Assembly: GCA_964469155.1 (NCBI GenBank)
Contig: CAYXXU010000007.1
Coordinates: 14,039-78,038 of the forward strand
DNA from: CAIWKO01 sp964469155
GTDB taxonomy: Bacteria > Bacteroidota > Bacteroidia > Bacteroidales > CAIWKO01
Length of the DNA stretch: 64,000 bases
Direction: 5' to 3'
Shown here: piece after piece, positions 42,149 to 51,737 of the stretch
Numbering within the stretch: the stretch's first letter is position 1
How the letters are laid out: the number at the start of each line of letters is the position of its first letter
Position numbers and translations under genes: made by a program
Notes under the pieces: model-generated
Told to the model about the DNA's origin: nothing
Database searches by the model: none
The model's input: the letters and a program-made list of their open reading frames with translations, nothing else

Positions 42149-42391
42149 CTATTTCTTTTTGAATTTTATAATGTCTGCAATCAGGTATCCCAGTAACAAA
42201 CCGAGTACAATATTATAAAAAGGATTTGATTTTAAGGCACAGGCGCCGCTTTGACAACCTACAAAATAGTAATATGCGAATCCTGCAATGCCTCCAATAA
42301 CCAAACCGATAATATGCCTGATCTGAAATGCAGCTTTTATCCGTTCTGAAAAACTTTTCTTTACGGGTTCTTTATTTTCTGTATTTTCCAT
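42149..42391 (-). CDS. DUF6132-type small membrane protein
   Basis: 80 residues. A charged N-terminus (~30 residues) is followed by two membrane helices ('HIIGLVIGGIAGFAYYYFVG', 'PFYNIVLGLLLGYLIADII') separated by a short loop with 'GCQSGACALKSNPF'. The paired cysteines in the loop are typical of the small Bacteroidota family DUF6132, often found beside thioredoxin-like genes as here (3-base gap). A role in periplasmic or membrane thiol chemistry is suggested by context only. Confidence 0.85.
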   Translation of the reverse strand: MENTENKEPVKKSFSERIKAAFQIRHIIGLVIGGIAGFAYYYFVGCQSGACALKSNPFYNIVLGLLLGYLIADIIKFKKK

Positions 42392-42394
42392 GTG

Positions 42395-42805
42395 TTACTG
42401 TAATTCGTAAATTGCGTTTATTATGGTCTCTTTTTCCTGCAATCCTACAAAGCGTTTCACTTCAGTTCCGTTTTTGAACAGGATTATGGTGGGCAGGTAT
42501 TTGATATTGTATTTAGTTGAGGTTACAAGATTTCTGTCGGTATCAAGTTTTCCTGCAACTACTTTTTTACCCATTTCCAAAGCGATCTCTTCCAGTCTGG
42601 GGGCAAATATTTTGCAGGGGCCGCACCAGGTCGCATAGAAATCAACCAATACGATACCGTTTTTTAGGGTCTTGGCAAAATTCTGGTCTGTCAGAATTAA
42701 GACATTTTCCCGGCTGTTTTGTGGGTTCGCCGATTTTTGACCGGAAATATTGACCGGAAGGATTAAAATGGTTAATATCAATGATAATAATGCAAATGTT
42801 TTCAT
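42395..42805 (-). CDS. Periplasmic thioredoxin
   Basis: 136 residues: a signal peptide (~1-22) then a standard thioredoxin fold with active site 'YATWCGPCKIFAPRLEEIA' near residue 58, cis-Pro loop 'KYLPTIILFKNG' and terminal helix. The signal peptide places it outside the cytoplasm, unlike TrxA. It starts 42 bases after mutS2 and ends 3 bases before the DUF6132 gene, so the pair could act together in the envelope. Confidence 0.93.
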   Translation of the reverse strand: MKTFALLSLILTILILPVNISGQKSANPQNSRENVLILTDQNFAKTLKNGIVLVDFYATWCGPCKIFAPRLEEIALEMGKKVVAGKLDTDRNLVTSTKYNIKYLPTIILFKNGTEVKRFVGLQEKETIINAIYELQ

Positions 42806-42847
42806 TTTAAAAAGATTTGGGATGCTCTATCAATTATCAAACCATTT

Positions 42848-45289
42848 TTATTTCAACCTTACAATGGTTATGCCATCGCCTCCATTCTCTATGCGTTCAT
42901 CACCATAAAAGGCCACATCGGGATGCGATGATAATATCTCTCTGATCACCCTGCGCAATACACCGGAACCCTTACCGTGCAATATGCTGAATTCAAGATT
43001 CCGCAATAATAAGGCATCATCTATCTGTTTTTCCATGATGGCGTAAACTTCTTCTGCCCGGCAGCCTCTGACATCAATGGTGCTCTTAAAATCGGAAACT
43101 TTGTCATGAATTTTATTGTAGAGTTGGGAATAATTGTTTTTGGTCTTTCTGGTAATATATTCCTGAAATTCCTTATAACTCACAGTTTCCAGACTTTCGA
43201 CCGGAATATTTATGGTCAGGTTGTTATAAACAACGGTTGCCTGTTTGTTTTTTATTTCTTTAATTTCTCCAATTACATTTTGTCCGGGTATTTTTACATA
43301 GCTTCCTTTTTGTGGAGGGAGAATAACTTTTTTTTCAATTTTTAATGCGGTGATTTTGTGTTTTTTTACTGCTGAGGTTTTGGGCTCTGGGAAAACCCCG
43401 GGCTCTGTTTCAATTACCTTTTCCTCAAATACTTTTAATTCAGTTCTGGCCTCCTGGGTTATTTGCTTATCAGCATTCGATTCTTTGATCTGCTTAATGG
43501 TCTTCTCTATGGCAGCATTGGCCTTTTGAATTAATAATGTGGCTTCCTTTCTGGCTGCATCGTAAATGTTTTTTTTATCAGATTCTATTTCAGACAGAAG
43601 TTTTTGGTATTTGTCTATCATATCGGAAAAAAAGTCGTCAGCGATCTTTACCTTTTCCTGCTGTTTGATCAACTCTTCCTTATCCGATTCGAATTTCTGC
43701 AATTGTTTTTCGAAGGTGATTTTTTCCTCTCCTGCCAAAGTAATGGCTTTTGCAATAATGCCGGAAGGGAAGCCGATTTTTTCAGCAATCTCGAAAGCAT
43801 ACGAACTGCCTGAGTTGCCTATTAAAAGTTTGTATAATGGCAACAGGTTTTTCACATCAAAAAGCATTGACCCGTTTATGATCCCGCTCGTTTTGGCAGC
43901 AAGTTCTTTAAGATTTGAGTAATGTGTGGAAACAACCCCAAAAGCCCTTTTCTCGTTAAGCGCCAATAGCGTTGCTTCGGCAATAGCTCCGCCTAACAGC
44001 GGTTCAGTTCCGCTTCCGAATTCATCAATAAGAAAAAGGGTGTCCTTACCGGCATTTTCTGCAAAATATTTCAGATTTTTCAAATGAGAACTATAGGTAC
44101 TCAGATCATTTTCAATAGATTGTTCATCCCCGATTTCAAGAAACAGATTTGAAAAAATACCAAATTCCGAATTCGGATGCACCGGAACCAGAAAACCGGA
44201 TTGCAGCATATATTGCAACAAACCCACTGTTTTCAGGCATACTGATTTTCCTCCTGCATTAGGCCCGGAAATAACCAGGATTCTTTGATCAGGATCGAGT
44301 GTAAGATCAAAGGGCACAACTGATTTTCCCTGAGGTTGCAAATGTTGTTCAAGCAGAGGATTAATGGCTCCATACCAGTTAATCTTTTCTCCTTTTGTTA
44401 ATTGTGGTTTTATGGATTTTGAGGCATTGGACCATATCGCCTTGGCTCTTATCAGGTCTACTTCGCCAAGGTAGTTATATGAGTCTGTCAGGTCGGGCAG
44501 AAAGGGTCTTAAAAAATCGGTAAATTGTTTCAGAATATTAATGATCTCTTTTTTTTCGGTAGTTTCAAGTTCACGTAAAGAATTATTCAGTTCGAATATC
44601 TCAGAAGGTTCGATAAAAACTGTCTGACCGCTGGATGATTCATCATGAATAAATCCCTTTACCTTTCTTTTACTGGCGGATGAAACCGGGATCACACAAC
44701 GCCCGTTTCGCATGGTAATTTCAACATCTTCGCTGATTACACCTTCCCGTTTTAATCCCTGGAAAATCTGACGGATCCTTTTTTCTATCAGTATTTGGGT
44801 CGAGATAATATCTGATCTGATCTTTTTTAATGTCTCAGATGCGTTATCCTTAATGAAACCCTTATCGTCCAAAATACGGTTGATGGCAGAATTAATTTCC
44901 GGGATGGTAATAACTGCCTGTGATTGTTTAAATAATTGAGGATATTCTTCCTGTTCTTCAATAAAGTAATTGATGATTTCACAAATGGCCAGATACGAAA
45001 GTCGCAACTCGCCCAGTTTTTCAATATCGATATAAGTCCCTTCGGTCTGAATTCTTTGAAATTCCGGTATCAGATCATAATAATCCTGAGAAGGAAACTG
45101 CTTTCCAAATTGTATTAATCTCAGGAATTCATCGGTCAGCTCAAGCTGCTGTGATATTTTATTAAATGCATTTGAAAATTTGATGTTTTCGGCTTTTGAT
45201 TGGCCAAGTTCGCTTAAACACAGATCTTTGATTTGGAGAATGATCTTTTCGAAACCGATCTTTTTTTCGAAACTTTCAGGATAAATCAC
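42848..45289 (-). CDS. mutS2: MutS2 family ATPase/endonuclease
   Basis: 813 residues, in the family's range. Walker A 'ISGPNAGGKSVCLKTVGLLQ' near residue 330, Walker B/signature 'FLIDEFGSGTEPLLGGAIAEA' near 410, a long coiled coil ~515-620, and a C-terminal Smr nuclease domain ('STIDVRGCRAEEVYAIMEKQ', 'SILHGKGSGVLRRVIREIL'). MutS2 opposes recombination and, in some bacteria, splits collided ribosomes. The mismatch-recognition domain of MutS is absent, as expected. It begins 2 bases after the glycosyltransferase stop. Confidence 0.97.
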   Translation of the reverse strand: MIYPESFEKKIGFEKIILQIKDLCLSELGQSKAENIKFSNAFNKISQQLELTDEFLRLIQFGKQFPSQDYYDLIPEFQRIQTEGTYIDIEKLGELRLSYLAICEIINYFIEEQEEYPQLFKQSQAVITIPEINSAINRILDDKGFIKDNASETLKKIRSDIISTQILIEKRIRQIFQGLKREGVISEDVEITMRNGRCVIPVSSASKRKVKGFIHDESSSGQTVFIEPSEIFELNNSLRELETTEKKEIINILKQFTDFLRPFLPDLTDSYNYLGEVDLIRAKAIWSNASKSIKPQLTKGEKINWYGAINPLLEQHLQPQGKSVVPFDLTLDPDQRILVISGPNAGGKSVCLKTVGLLQYMLQSGFLVPVHPNSEFGIFSNLFLEIGDEQSIENDLSTYSSHLKNLKYFAENAGKDTLFLIDEFGSGTEPLLGGAIAEATLLALNEKRAFGVVSTHYSNLKELAAKTSGIINGSMLFDVKNLLPLYKLLIGNSGSSYAFEIAEKIGFPSGIIAKAITLAGEEKITFEKQLQKFESDKEELIKQQEKVKIADDFFSDMIDKYQKLLSEIESDKKNIYDAARKEATLLIQKANAAIEKTIKQIKESNADKQITQEARTELKVFEEKVIETEPGVFPEPKTSAVKKHKITALKIEKKVILPPQKGSYVKIPGQNVIGEIKEIKNKQATVVYNNLTINIPVESLETVSYKEFQEYITRKTKNNYSQLYNKIHDKVSDFKSTIDVRGCRAEEVYAIMEKQIDDALLLRNLEFSILHGKGSGVLRRVIREILSSHPDVAFYGDERIENGGDGITIVRLK

Positions 45290-45291
45290 AG

Positions 45292-46533
45292 CTAAGGTTT
45301 TTGCATTAGTTGGTTATATATGTTGTAGTATGAGGCTACCCCGAAATCAAGTGAGTATTTGGTCTTTGCAACATTTCTAATGATTTCTGTATCTTGTTCC
45401 AGCAGGGCAGGAATTGATTTTATCGCCTCACGGTATGCTGTTTCAGTCTGATCCTTAATAACTATACCAGTTTTATATTGATTCACTAAGGAATCGATAT
45501 CGCCTACCCCTGAATTTGTAATAAATGGAATACCCATACTCATCAGTTCTCCCATTTTTGTTGGCGAACTCGCTTTTTTTGAGTAAGCAGGTTTTATAAA
45601 GAATAAAGAAAGGGTACTTAAGGACAATAAAAAGGGCATTTCGGACCTTTCCGCTTTACAAATAATAATTTTCTCAGTGTCAATCTTCTTACTCTTAGCA
45701 ACTGAAATGATTTTTTCAGGGTCGTCGAGGGTAATGAAGAGAAACTTTGCATTTTGATAACTATCTATTAATATTTTAAAAAAATCAAGCATCTCTTCAA
45801 GCATATACCACGTTCCAACCGACCCGGAGTAAGAAATAATAAAATCATCCTGCTCAAGTTTAAGTTCCTTCATCCAGACATATTTATCTTGTAAGGAAAT
45901 ATCTTGATTTGAAAACAGTTCATTATCAACACAACAGGGAATTACGCTGATTTCTGTATTTTGTGTTAATCCGAAATTTTGAATGATTTCTGATTTTCCA
46001 TTTTCTGTCAGTATTATTATATGATCAGAATTGTTGAGGAATTCCTTTTCCTTTCTTTTGAAATATTTATAAATCAGGAAATAAATGGGATTTTTAATAT
46101 TCCACAATTTGCCGTCAATTCTTTCATCGACCCAAAAACCTCTCATGTCAAAGATAAAAGGCAGTCTCTTTTTCTGTTTAAGCCTTAACCCAACAAAAGC
46201 TGCGATATAACTTCTGCAATGAACTGCCTGAAAATGGTGTTCGCGATCCAGTAGATCGGCTTCTTTATTCAACCTTCGAATATCCTTTACAGTTGATAGA
46301 ACCGGAGGATTGGAGGTATAGGGGATAGGATGCCAATGGATCTTTGCCTGAAGAAGTTTTTCACTGACCTGCTCGAAGCCTGATGCAAAGCGTTCGGGTT
46401 TTTCGCAGCTGAGCAGGTGAAATTCAAGACCACGCTTTGTTAATCCTTCTAAATATGGAATAACCTGTGATTGACCGAGTGGATCGGTCATACCGTCGTA
46501 AGAAATATAAAGGACCTTGCCTGGTAAAATCAT
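45292..46533 (-). CDS. Glycosyltransferase, GT4-like (GT-B fold)
   Basis: 413 residues, no membrane segment. N-terminal acceptor half: 'VLYISYDGMTDPLGQSQVIPYLEGL', 'AVHCRSYIAAFVGL', 'FIFDMRGFWVDERIDGKLW'. C-terminal donor half: 'FIISYSGSVGTWYMLEEMLD', 'FFIKPAYSKKASSPTKMGELMSMGIPFITN' with the E-x7-E-like site. It probably transfers a sugar onto a lipid-linked or surface glycan; acceptor and donor are unknown. It heads an operon with mutS2, thioredoxin, DUF6132 and the UbiA-type gene, linked by gaps of 2-42 bases. Confidence 0.87.
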   Translation of the reverse strand: MILPGKVLYISYDGMTDPLGQSQVIPYLEGLTKRGLEFHLLSCEKPERFASGFEQVSEKLLQAKIHWHPIPYTSNPPVLSTVKDIRRLNKEADLLDREHHFQAVHCRSYIAAFVGLRLKQKKRLPFIFDMRGFWVDERIDGKLWNIKNPIYFLIYKYFKRKEKEFLNNSDHIIILTENGKSEIIQNFGLTQNTEISVIPCCVDNELFSNQDISLQDKYVWMKELKLEQDDFIISYSGSVGTWYMLEEMLDFFKILIDSYQNAKFLFITLDDPEKIISVAKSKKIDTEKIIICKAERSEMPFLLSLSTLSLFFIKPAYSKKASSPTKMGELMSMGIPFITNSGVGDIDSLVNQYKTGIVIKDQTETAYREAIKSIPALLEQDTEIIRNVAKTKYSLDFGVASYYNIYNQLMQKP

Positions 46534-46704
46534 GTCAATTAATAATAGAACTTCTGGCCAGTATCAACAAAATTACCATAATATTTTAAATTCTGGACTG
46601 ATACGCCGAAACGCCCAGAATTAGGATGTGCTTCTGACAGGAAAAATGTATTCTGTTTTTCTGGCAATTTTTGGATAACCCAAATTGACAATATTAACCG
46701 AAAA

Positions 46705-48213
46705 TTATCCGCAATGAAAAAAGTGTTGTACCATGGCCAGCATTTCTGCATGGTTATCTTTAAGTCTGGTCCTGAGATCCTGATCTTCAAATTTCTTAAG
46801 ATTCCTGATCAGTCCATCAATAATATTTTGAGAGAAAACATCGTATTTCTTGTATATCTCTGCTTGTTTTTCCAGCATCTCAGCAGAATCCCAGCAGGAG
46901 AAAGGCAAGGTTTTCAGGTCTTTTACTTTTTCTTTATGTTTTTCAGAAAAGATATTCACATCTACGTAGCTGTTGTTGGCATATTCAATAGCATTTTCCA
47001 TTTCAAGTCCGTGACGAGCGGCAACAGTTAGTCCTGCCAATAGCAGATAAATATCTGCTGAACCATCCGGACAGCGGAATTCAACCGTTTGTTTATCACT
47101 AAAATCATCAGTAGGAATAGGTTCAAGAGGGTTGGCTTTTGTAATCATATCATTGATACCACACCAACCCAATGGAACTCGAACCAAGACCGATCTGTTT
47201 CTGTCACCCCAGCAAATGTTGGTTGGAGCCTCCTGATGAGGTACAAGCCGGAAGTAAGAGGTTGGATTGGTATTTCCGAAGGCTGTGAGCGATGGAGCCA
47301 GGGAAAGATAGCCGGCAATAGCTTTTCGCGCAACATTGCTAATACTTCCACATTCAACCATTACATTCTTGTCATCTTTCATCAGGCGGGTATGAATATG
47401 CATTCCGCTTCCTGCTTTTCCAACAGTGATTTTTGGGGCAAAGGTTACATTTACCCCATATTTATAGGCAAGATTTCGGATGATCCATTTAGAGATCAAT
47501 AATTGTTCGGCCGATTCTTCAACATCAACAGGTAAAAATTCGATCTCGTTTTGTTCATAATCCAGATCATCAATTGAAAAATTACCAACCTCAGAATGTC
47601 CGTATTTGATTTGACCGCCGCACCGCGAAATTAATTGCATGGCTTCTACCCGGAAATCTTCAAATTTATTAAATGGGGCCGACTCATGATATCCCTTTTG
47701 GTCAGTGGCTCTGAATAGCTCTTCTCTCTGACTAATGATGTAATATTCGAGTTCCCCCATGGTTTCGAAAGTAAAACCGGTTTTTTCTTTTAGCACAGAG
47801 TGTGCTTTGTGTAAAATATATTCAGGTGAAGATGCCAGAGGCTTGCCTTCCTTATTAAAATAGGAGCATAAAATATCAAGGGTGGGCATTTCCGTAAATG
47901 GATTCAGGAAAGCGGTCCTGAAACGTGGGATCACATAAAGATCGCTTGAACCGGCTTCTACATAAGAGAATAAACTTGAACCATCAACCCTTTCGCCAGT
48001 CGACAATAAGTTATCGAGATGGTTCAGACTGTTAATTGCAAAATTCAGTGTTTTTAAACGGTTATCTTCTCCCGCATATCTGAAATTAACCATTTGGATG
48101 TGGTTTTCAGTAATGTATTTTATAAGATCCACTTTGGTGAAATTCTTACGAGGTTTGTTAAGATACTGAACCAATGGGTCGGGGTTCATTTCGAGAAAGT
48201 TTCTATCGTTCAT
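46705..48213 (-). CDS. glnA: Glutamine synthetase, catalytic type I-like
   Basis: 502 residues. N-terminal beta-grasp region (~25-110), then the catalytic barrel with 'MGELEYYII' (metal Glu), 'HSEVGNFSIDDLDYEQNEIEF', 'GKAGSGMHIHTRL' (metal His), 'GNTNPTSYFRLVPHQEAPTNICWGDRNRSVLVRVP' and 'QTVEFRCPDGSADIYLLLAGL' (glutamate flap). It makes glutamine from glutamate and ammonia. The tyrosine adenylylation site of enteric GlnA ('NLYDLPPE') is not seen, so regulation probably differs. Glutamine is also the nitrogen donor for GlmS encoded in this window. Alone in its transcript, 171 bases before the glycosyltransferase. Confidence 0.92.
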   Translation of the reverse strand: MNDRNFLEMNPDPLVQYLNKPRKNFTKVDLIKYITENHIQMVNFRYAGEDNRLKTLNFAINSLNHLDNLLSTGERVDGSSLFSYVEAGSSDLYVIPRFRTAFLNPFTEMPTLDILCSYFNKEGKPLASSPEYILHKAHSVLKEKTGFTFETMGELEYYIISQREELFRATDQKGYHESAPFNKFEDFRVEAMQLISRCGGQIKYGHSEVGNFSIDDLDYEQNEIEFLPVDVEESAEQLLISKWIIRNLAYKYGVNVTFAPKITVGKAGSGMHIHTRLMKDDKNVMVECGSISNVARKAIAGYLSLAPSLTAFGNTNPTSYFRLVPHQEAPTNICWGDRNRSVLVRVPLGWCGINDMITKANPLEPIPTDDFSDKQTVEFRCPDGSADIYLLLAGLTVAARHGLEMENAIEYANNSYVDVNIFSEKHKEKVKDLKTLPFSCWDSAEMLEKQAEIYKKYDVFSQNIIDGLIRNLKKFEDQDLRTRLKDNHAEMLAMVQHFFHCG

Positions 48214-48346
48214 TATTAGCTTATTTTTGAGCCGTCAAACATAATAAAATTTCTATTAATACGATTCTTAAAAGTAAAAAAACTTAAATTGTCCAGATTG
48301 CAGGTGGTTTTTATAAAAAAAATAAAGGTGTTTGAGTATATTTTTC

Positions 48347-48354
48347 TATTTTTG
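48347..48354 (+). promoter_or_regulatory. -7 element of the tRNA gene
   Basis: TATTTTTG 10 bases before the tRNA 5' end; no good -33. Confidence 0.5.
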
Positions 48355-48364
48355 CACCTTATTT

Positions 48365-48437
48365 CTCTCCGTAGCTCAGCTGGTAGAGCAATTGACTCTT
48401 AATCAATGGGTCACAGGTTCGAATCCTGTCGGGGAGA
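48365..48437 (+). tRNA. tRNA-Lys (anticodon CUU)
   Basis: Full cloverleaf by hand: acceptor CTCTCCG / CGGGGAG (one G-U), D-stem GCTC / GAGC, anticodon stem ATTGA / TCAAT with loop CTCTTAA (anticodon CTT at 48398-48400), T-arm ACAGG TTCGAAT CCTGT, discriminator A. No CCA is encoded, so it is added afterwards. 73 nt. Confidence 0.95.
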
Positions 48438-48442
48438 CATTC

Positions 48443-48483
48443 ACGGACAGTTCTGCTTTTTCATGGAATTGTCCGTTCTTATT
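48443..48483 (+). terminator. Terminator-like hairpin after the tRNA
   Basis: ACGGACAGTTC (48443-48453) pairs with GAATTGTCCGT (48466-48476), one G-U, loop of 12 bases, followed by TCTTATTT. Confidence 0.65.
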
Positions 48484-48699
48484 TATAGCAATTTCATCCA
48501 AAAAAAAATGATTCGAATCTTTACTATGGTCTGTGAGGTGATAAAACTCCTTTATTTTGGAAAATTTTATGCAAAATTTTTGTAATAAAGTTAAAATAAT
48601 GTACCTTTACCCCGATAAATGTTAATATTTTTTTTGATTTAAATCATTTAAAGCACGGTAATTTGTCAATATTAATTAAGATGTAATTGATTAAAGCGC

Positions 48700-49392
48700 A
48701 TGGAAGATACAATAATCAAGCATTGCGGAGATTGCCTCACAAAGCTGCCCATATTTAATTCATTAACAGAAGAACAATTTGAATTGGTAAATCAGGCCCG
48801 CTGTAAGGTGAGGTTTCGGCCGGGTGAAACTATTTTCAAACAAGGCACAGCGATGACGCATATTATTATTGTCAACGAAGGGCTTGTTAAGGTTTATATT
48901 GAAGGTATTAACAATCGAAACCTGATCCTTAGGTTTGCCAAACCGATTACCATAATCGGAGGCCCCGGATTTTTTACTGATTTTAAAAATCACATCACTA
49001 CCATGGCTGTTGAAGAATCAGCGGCCTGTTTTATTGATGTGAACATTTTAACGGAACTGATAAAAGAAAATAAAGATTTTGCATTAAATTTATTTGCCTG
49101 GGTAAACCAACAAACCCTTACCAATTATCATAAATTTATTGAATTGACCCAAAAAGGTATGCACGGACGTGTGGCCGGCGCACTATTATATTTACATAAC
49201 GAAATTTTCAAAGAAAGAGGCAATGGCATTCGCATCAACAGGCAGGACCTTGCCGATATTACCGCCATGTCGAAAGAAAGCGCCATTAGAATTTTAAAGG
49301 AATTCAAAGACGACAACACCATTTCAGTGGAGGGGAACACCATTATAATAAACAACATTGAAAAACTAACCCATATTGGATTGAAAGGTTAG
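48700..49392 (+). CDS. Crp/Fnr family transcription regulator
   Basis: 230 residues. An N-terminal cyclic-nucleotide-binding-like barrel (~20-125: 'RPGETIFKQGTAMTHIIIVNEGLVKVYIEG') is joined by the long dimer helix to a winged HTH ('RVAGALLYLHNEIF', 'INRQDLADITAMSKESAIRILKEFKDDNTI') whose recognition helix carries the E-S-A-I-R-I pattern of the Fnr/Crp group. Two N-terminal cysteines ('HCGDC', ~9-12) recall redox-sensing members, but the four-cysteine FNR set is not there. It lies 282 bases upstream of the multihaem lipoprotein gene, same strand, so it is a natural candidate regulator for it (inference). Confidence 0.9.
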   Translation: MEDTIIKHCGDCLTKLPIFNSLTEEQFELVNQARCKVRFRPGETIFKQGTAMTHIIIVNEGLVKVYIEGINNRNLILRFAKPITIIGGPGFFTDFKNHITTMAVEESAACFIDVNILTELIKENKDFALNLFAWVNQQTLTNYHKFIELTQKGMHGRVAGALLYLHNEIFKERGNGIRINRQDLADITAMSKESAIRILKEFKDDNTISVEGNTIIINNIEKLTHIGLKG

Positions 49393-49578
49393 TCTGTTTT
49401 TTATTTCCCCTTTTGAATTTATTTCTTTTTAGTTACTGCAAACCCGCAATAGGTTTGTTTCCTCATTATCAATGAGTGAAAGATTTGTGTTGATATTTAT
49501 CAATCTGAACTTGATTTTTGTTTAACACCTGTCCGCATTATATCAGCAATTTTTTTTCTCCACTATTAATTTTCATTG

Positions 49579-49586
49579 TATGTTTG
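49579..49586 (+). promoter_or_regulatory. -7 element of the multihaem lipoprotein gene
   Basis: TATGTTTG, 88 bases before the ATG at 49675, which leaves a leader of about 80 bases. The A/T-rich leader has no obvious hairpin. Confidence 0.45.
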
Positions 49587-49674
49587 CAGAGAAATTTTTC
49601 TTCAGAAAAAAATCAGAATTAAACCAGAAAATAAACAGAAATAAAATAATACTAACTTAAATCAATTTAAAAAA

Positions 49675-50991
49675 ATGAAAAAAATTTTATCAGTTGTGTT
49701 AATGGCCTCTGCGGCCATTATGATTTCCCTGACTGGCTGCAACAAAGAAGGCCCCGCAGGAGCAAACGGAAAAGATGGCGCTGACGGGACCAACGGTCTT
49801 GATGCCAACGAAACCTGTAAACTTTGCCATGTTTCAACGGTAGTAGATGCAATTTCTACCCAGTTCCAAATGTCGAAACATGAGTATGGTTTAACCGCAG
49901 AAGAAGAAGCAGGCAATACATCATGTACACCATGTCACTGCCAGGAAGCTTTCAAATATGTGGTTGCTAACAACATTTCTACCGTGTTTACCTACGATGC
50001 AGGTACCGGAAAATGGACCAATCCTTATGCTACCATAGCCAGCGCTGCTTATGGAAAACTGGGTTGCTTCACTTGCCACAGCAGTTTGCATACCACTTAT
50101 GGTTATTCTGATGTCTCTTCATTAACCACGGTTGCCCCTGTGCCTTTGACCATGTGGGGAGGCGCTAAAACCGTTAATCTGACCCAGGATGGCGGAAAAA
50201 GTAATCTTTGCGTAAAATGTCACCAACCACGCCCCATGGTTTGCAATGTAAACCCAACCAGCGGCGGACGTTTGTTGAATTATGACTCTCTGGCCAACTT
50301 TCCTAACGTAGTTTTCTTTGATAGCGCTGCCGGTGCTGTTAATATGTATATTAAACCATCTTACAGAATGCATGTTCACTACGGAACTGTTGGCGCATTG
50401 TATGCTGGTGTGGGTGGTATCGAAATTCCAGGTTCTACTCCATATACCAATTCGCCTCATACCACAGTGGCTTCCTGTCAGGATTGTCACATGGCACCTA
50501 TCACAGGTACAGCCGGAGGTCACTCGTTTAATGCCAAAGGTAATTTTAACGGATGTAATGTATCAGGTTGCCACGATGTAAGCCCCATTACGGCTACCTC
50601 TACCAAATGGACCGGCACCAGAAGCGATATTAAAACCTTACTCGACCAACTGGCTACCAAAATCAATGCTGCAGGTGGTGGAACCGATATTTTGCATAAA
50701 GATGCAACTTCAAGTAATTTATGGGTAGGCCTTACCACCGGAAATTACGATGGTTATTTGGATATCTACAGCTCTTCAACCAATCCTACGGGATATTGGA
50801 GAGATCCTTACGGATCGGGCGCTACCAATGCTTCAAAACCAAAATTCCCCTTACTGAAAAACGCTCAGGTGGCTGCTATGATCAACTTCCAGTTCTGTCT
50901 GAGAGAATATAGTTTGGGTATTCATAACACACAATATTCAACTGCTTTGCTGCAAAACTCAATCGATGCGCTTACCGCATTAGGTTTCTAA
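49675..50991 (+). CDS. Multihaem c-type cytochrome-like lipoprotein with a collagen-like linker
   Basis: 438 residues. Lipoprotein signal '...MISLTGCNKEGPAG' (Cys ~22), then Gly-x-x repeats ('GPAGANGKDGADGTNG'). Haem-binding CxxCH motifs follow: CKLCH (~47), CTPCH (~85), CFTCH (~130), CVKCH (~180), CQDCH (~270), plus one CNVSGCH (CX4CH, ~297). That makes five standard sites and one possible long-spaced site. The C-terminal ~120 residues have no cysteine motif. An outer-membrane electron-transfer role is likely; partner and terminal acceptor are unknown. Own -7 element and terminator, so a single-gene unit downstream of the Crp/Fnr gene. Confidence 0.88.
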   Translation: MKKILSVVLMASAAIMISLTGCNKEGPAGANGKDGADGTNGLDANETCKLCHVSTVVDAISTQFQMSKHEYGLTAEEEAGNTSCTPCHCQEAFKYVVANNISTVFTYDAGTGKWTNPYATIASAAYGKLGCFTCHSSLHTTYGYSDVSSLTTVAPVPLTMWGGAKTVNLTQDGGKSNLCVKCHQPRPMVCNVNPTSGGRLLNYDSLANFPNVVFFDSAAGAVNMYIKPSYRMHVHYGTVGALYAGVGGIEIPGSTPYTNSPHTTVASCQDCHMAPITGTAGGHSFNAKGNFNGCNVSGCHDVSPITATSTKWTGTRSDIKTLLDQLATKINAAGGGTDILHKDATSSNLWVGLTTGNYDGYLDIYSSSTNPTGYWRDPYGSGATNASKPKFPLLKNAQVAAMINFQFCLREYSLGIHNTQYSTALLQNSIDALTALGF

Positions 50992-51013
50992 GAATTAGTT
51001 AATAATTTGTTTG

Positions 51014-51050
51014 AAAAAAGGCTGTCTCGCTTGCGGGGCGGCTTTTTTTT
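51014..51050 (+). terminator. Terminator after the multihaem gene
   Basis: GCTGTCTCGC / GCGGGGCGGC arms pair over 10 bp with G-U pairs, TT loop, then T8. Confidence 0.85.
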
Positions 51051-51295
51051 ATGAAATAATGAATAACGAATACTGACAGGTTGACGGCTTTGTTAAGGAT
51101 GCAAGCGGCGGCGGTCAGCAATTTTTTTATAAAAATAACTTGATTTTTCATTGCAAATAGTTTTATCTTTACATCGGCATAATGTTTGTTTTTTAAGTTG
51201 AATACGTAAAAAGCTGCTGTTGTTGTTGCAATTGTTTGGGTGTTGCAAATAATTTCAGCAGTTTTTTATTTTTACTCAGCCACAATTACTGTCAG

Positions 51296-51574
51296 ATGAA
51301 AAGTAAGATCAATCCCGTTTATGCAGATGCGGTGCTCAACCTGTTTTTTGGTCATTTACCTTACGGGGCTAATTATTTTATGCTTACCTATCGTTTACAA
51401 TTCGAAGCCCAGGAATGGGAAAATCTTTTTGAGTTTTTGATTGAGGAAGGTTTGATTGAGCCTTACGGATCGGACGATAAACAATGCATCAGCGAAAAAG
51501 GCATTGATATTATTTCCCAACATTGCGGAGTGGAAAAATACTTAGAACAAATTGAAAAACAAAAAAAAACCTGA
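51296..51574 (+). CDS. Small hypothetical protein, winged-helix-like
   Basis: 92 residues from ATG 51296 (an earlier in-frame start at 51236 would add 20 residues of poor character). It has no signal peptide. The layout 'YRLQFEAQEWENLFEFLIEEGLIEPYG...ISEKGIDIISQ' reads as helix-helix then a short wing and a terminal helix, resembling small winged-helix DNA-binding proteins, but I do not recognise a family. It precedes the 43-bp array. Function unknown; moderately sure it is a real gene because of its codon pattern. Confidence 0.6.
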   Translation: MKSKINPVYADAVLNLFFGHLPYGANYFMLTYRLQFEAQEWENLFEFLIEEGLIEPYGSDDKQCISEKGIDIISQHCGVEKYLEQIEKQKKT

Positions 51575-51737
51575 ACCGGGCTGAAAAAATACTGTATTTT
51601 ACACCTCTCATTAGTAAGTTTTTTTATTAGGTGCTGCACTTCGGGCATTTCTCCCTAAAACAGGAAAAGAAACCGGCTCAAAGTCGTTTACCCCCCCCTC
51701 TCCTTAAATTAAGGAAAACCGAGCTAAAATTCATTGG

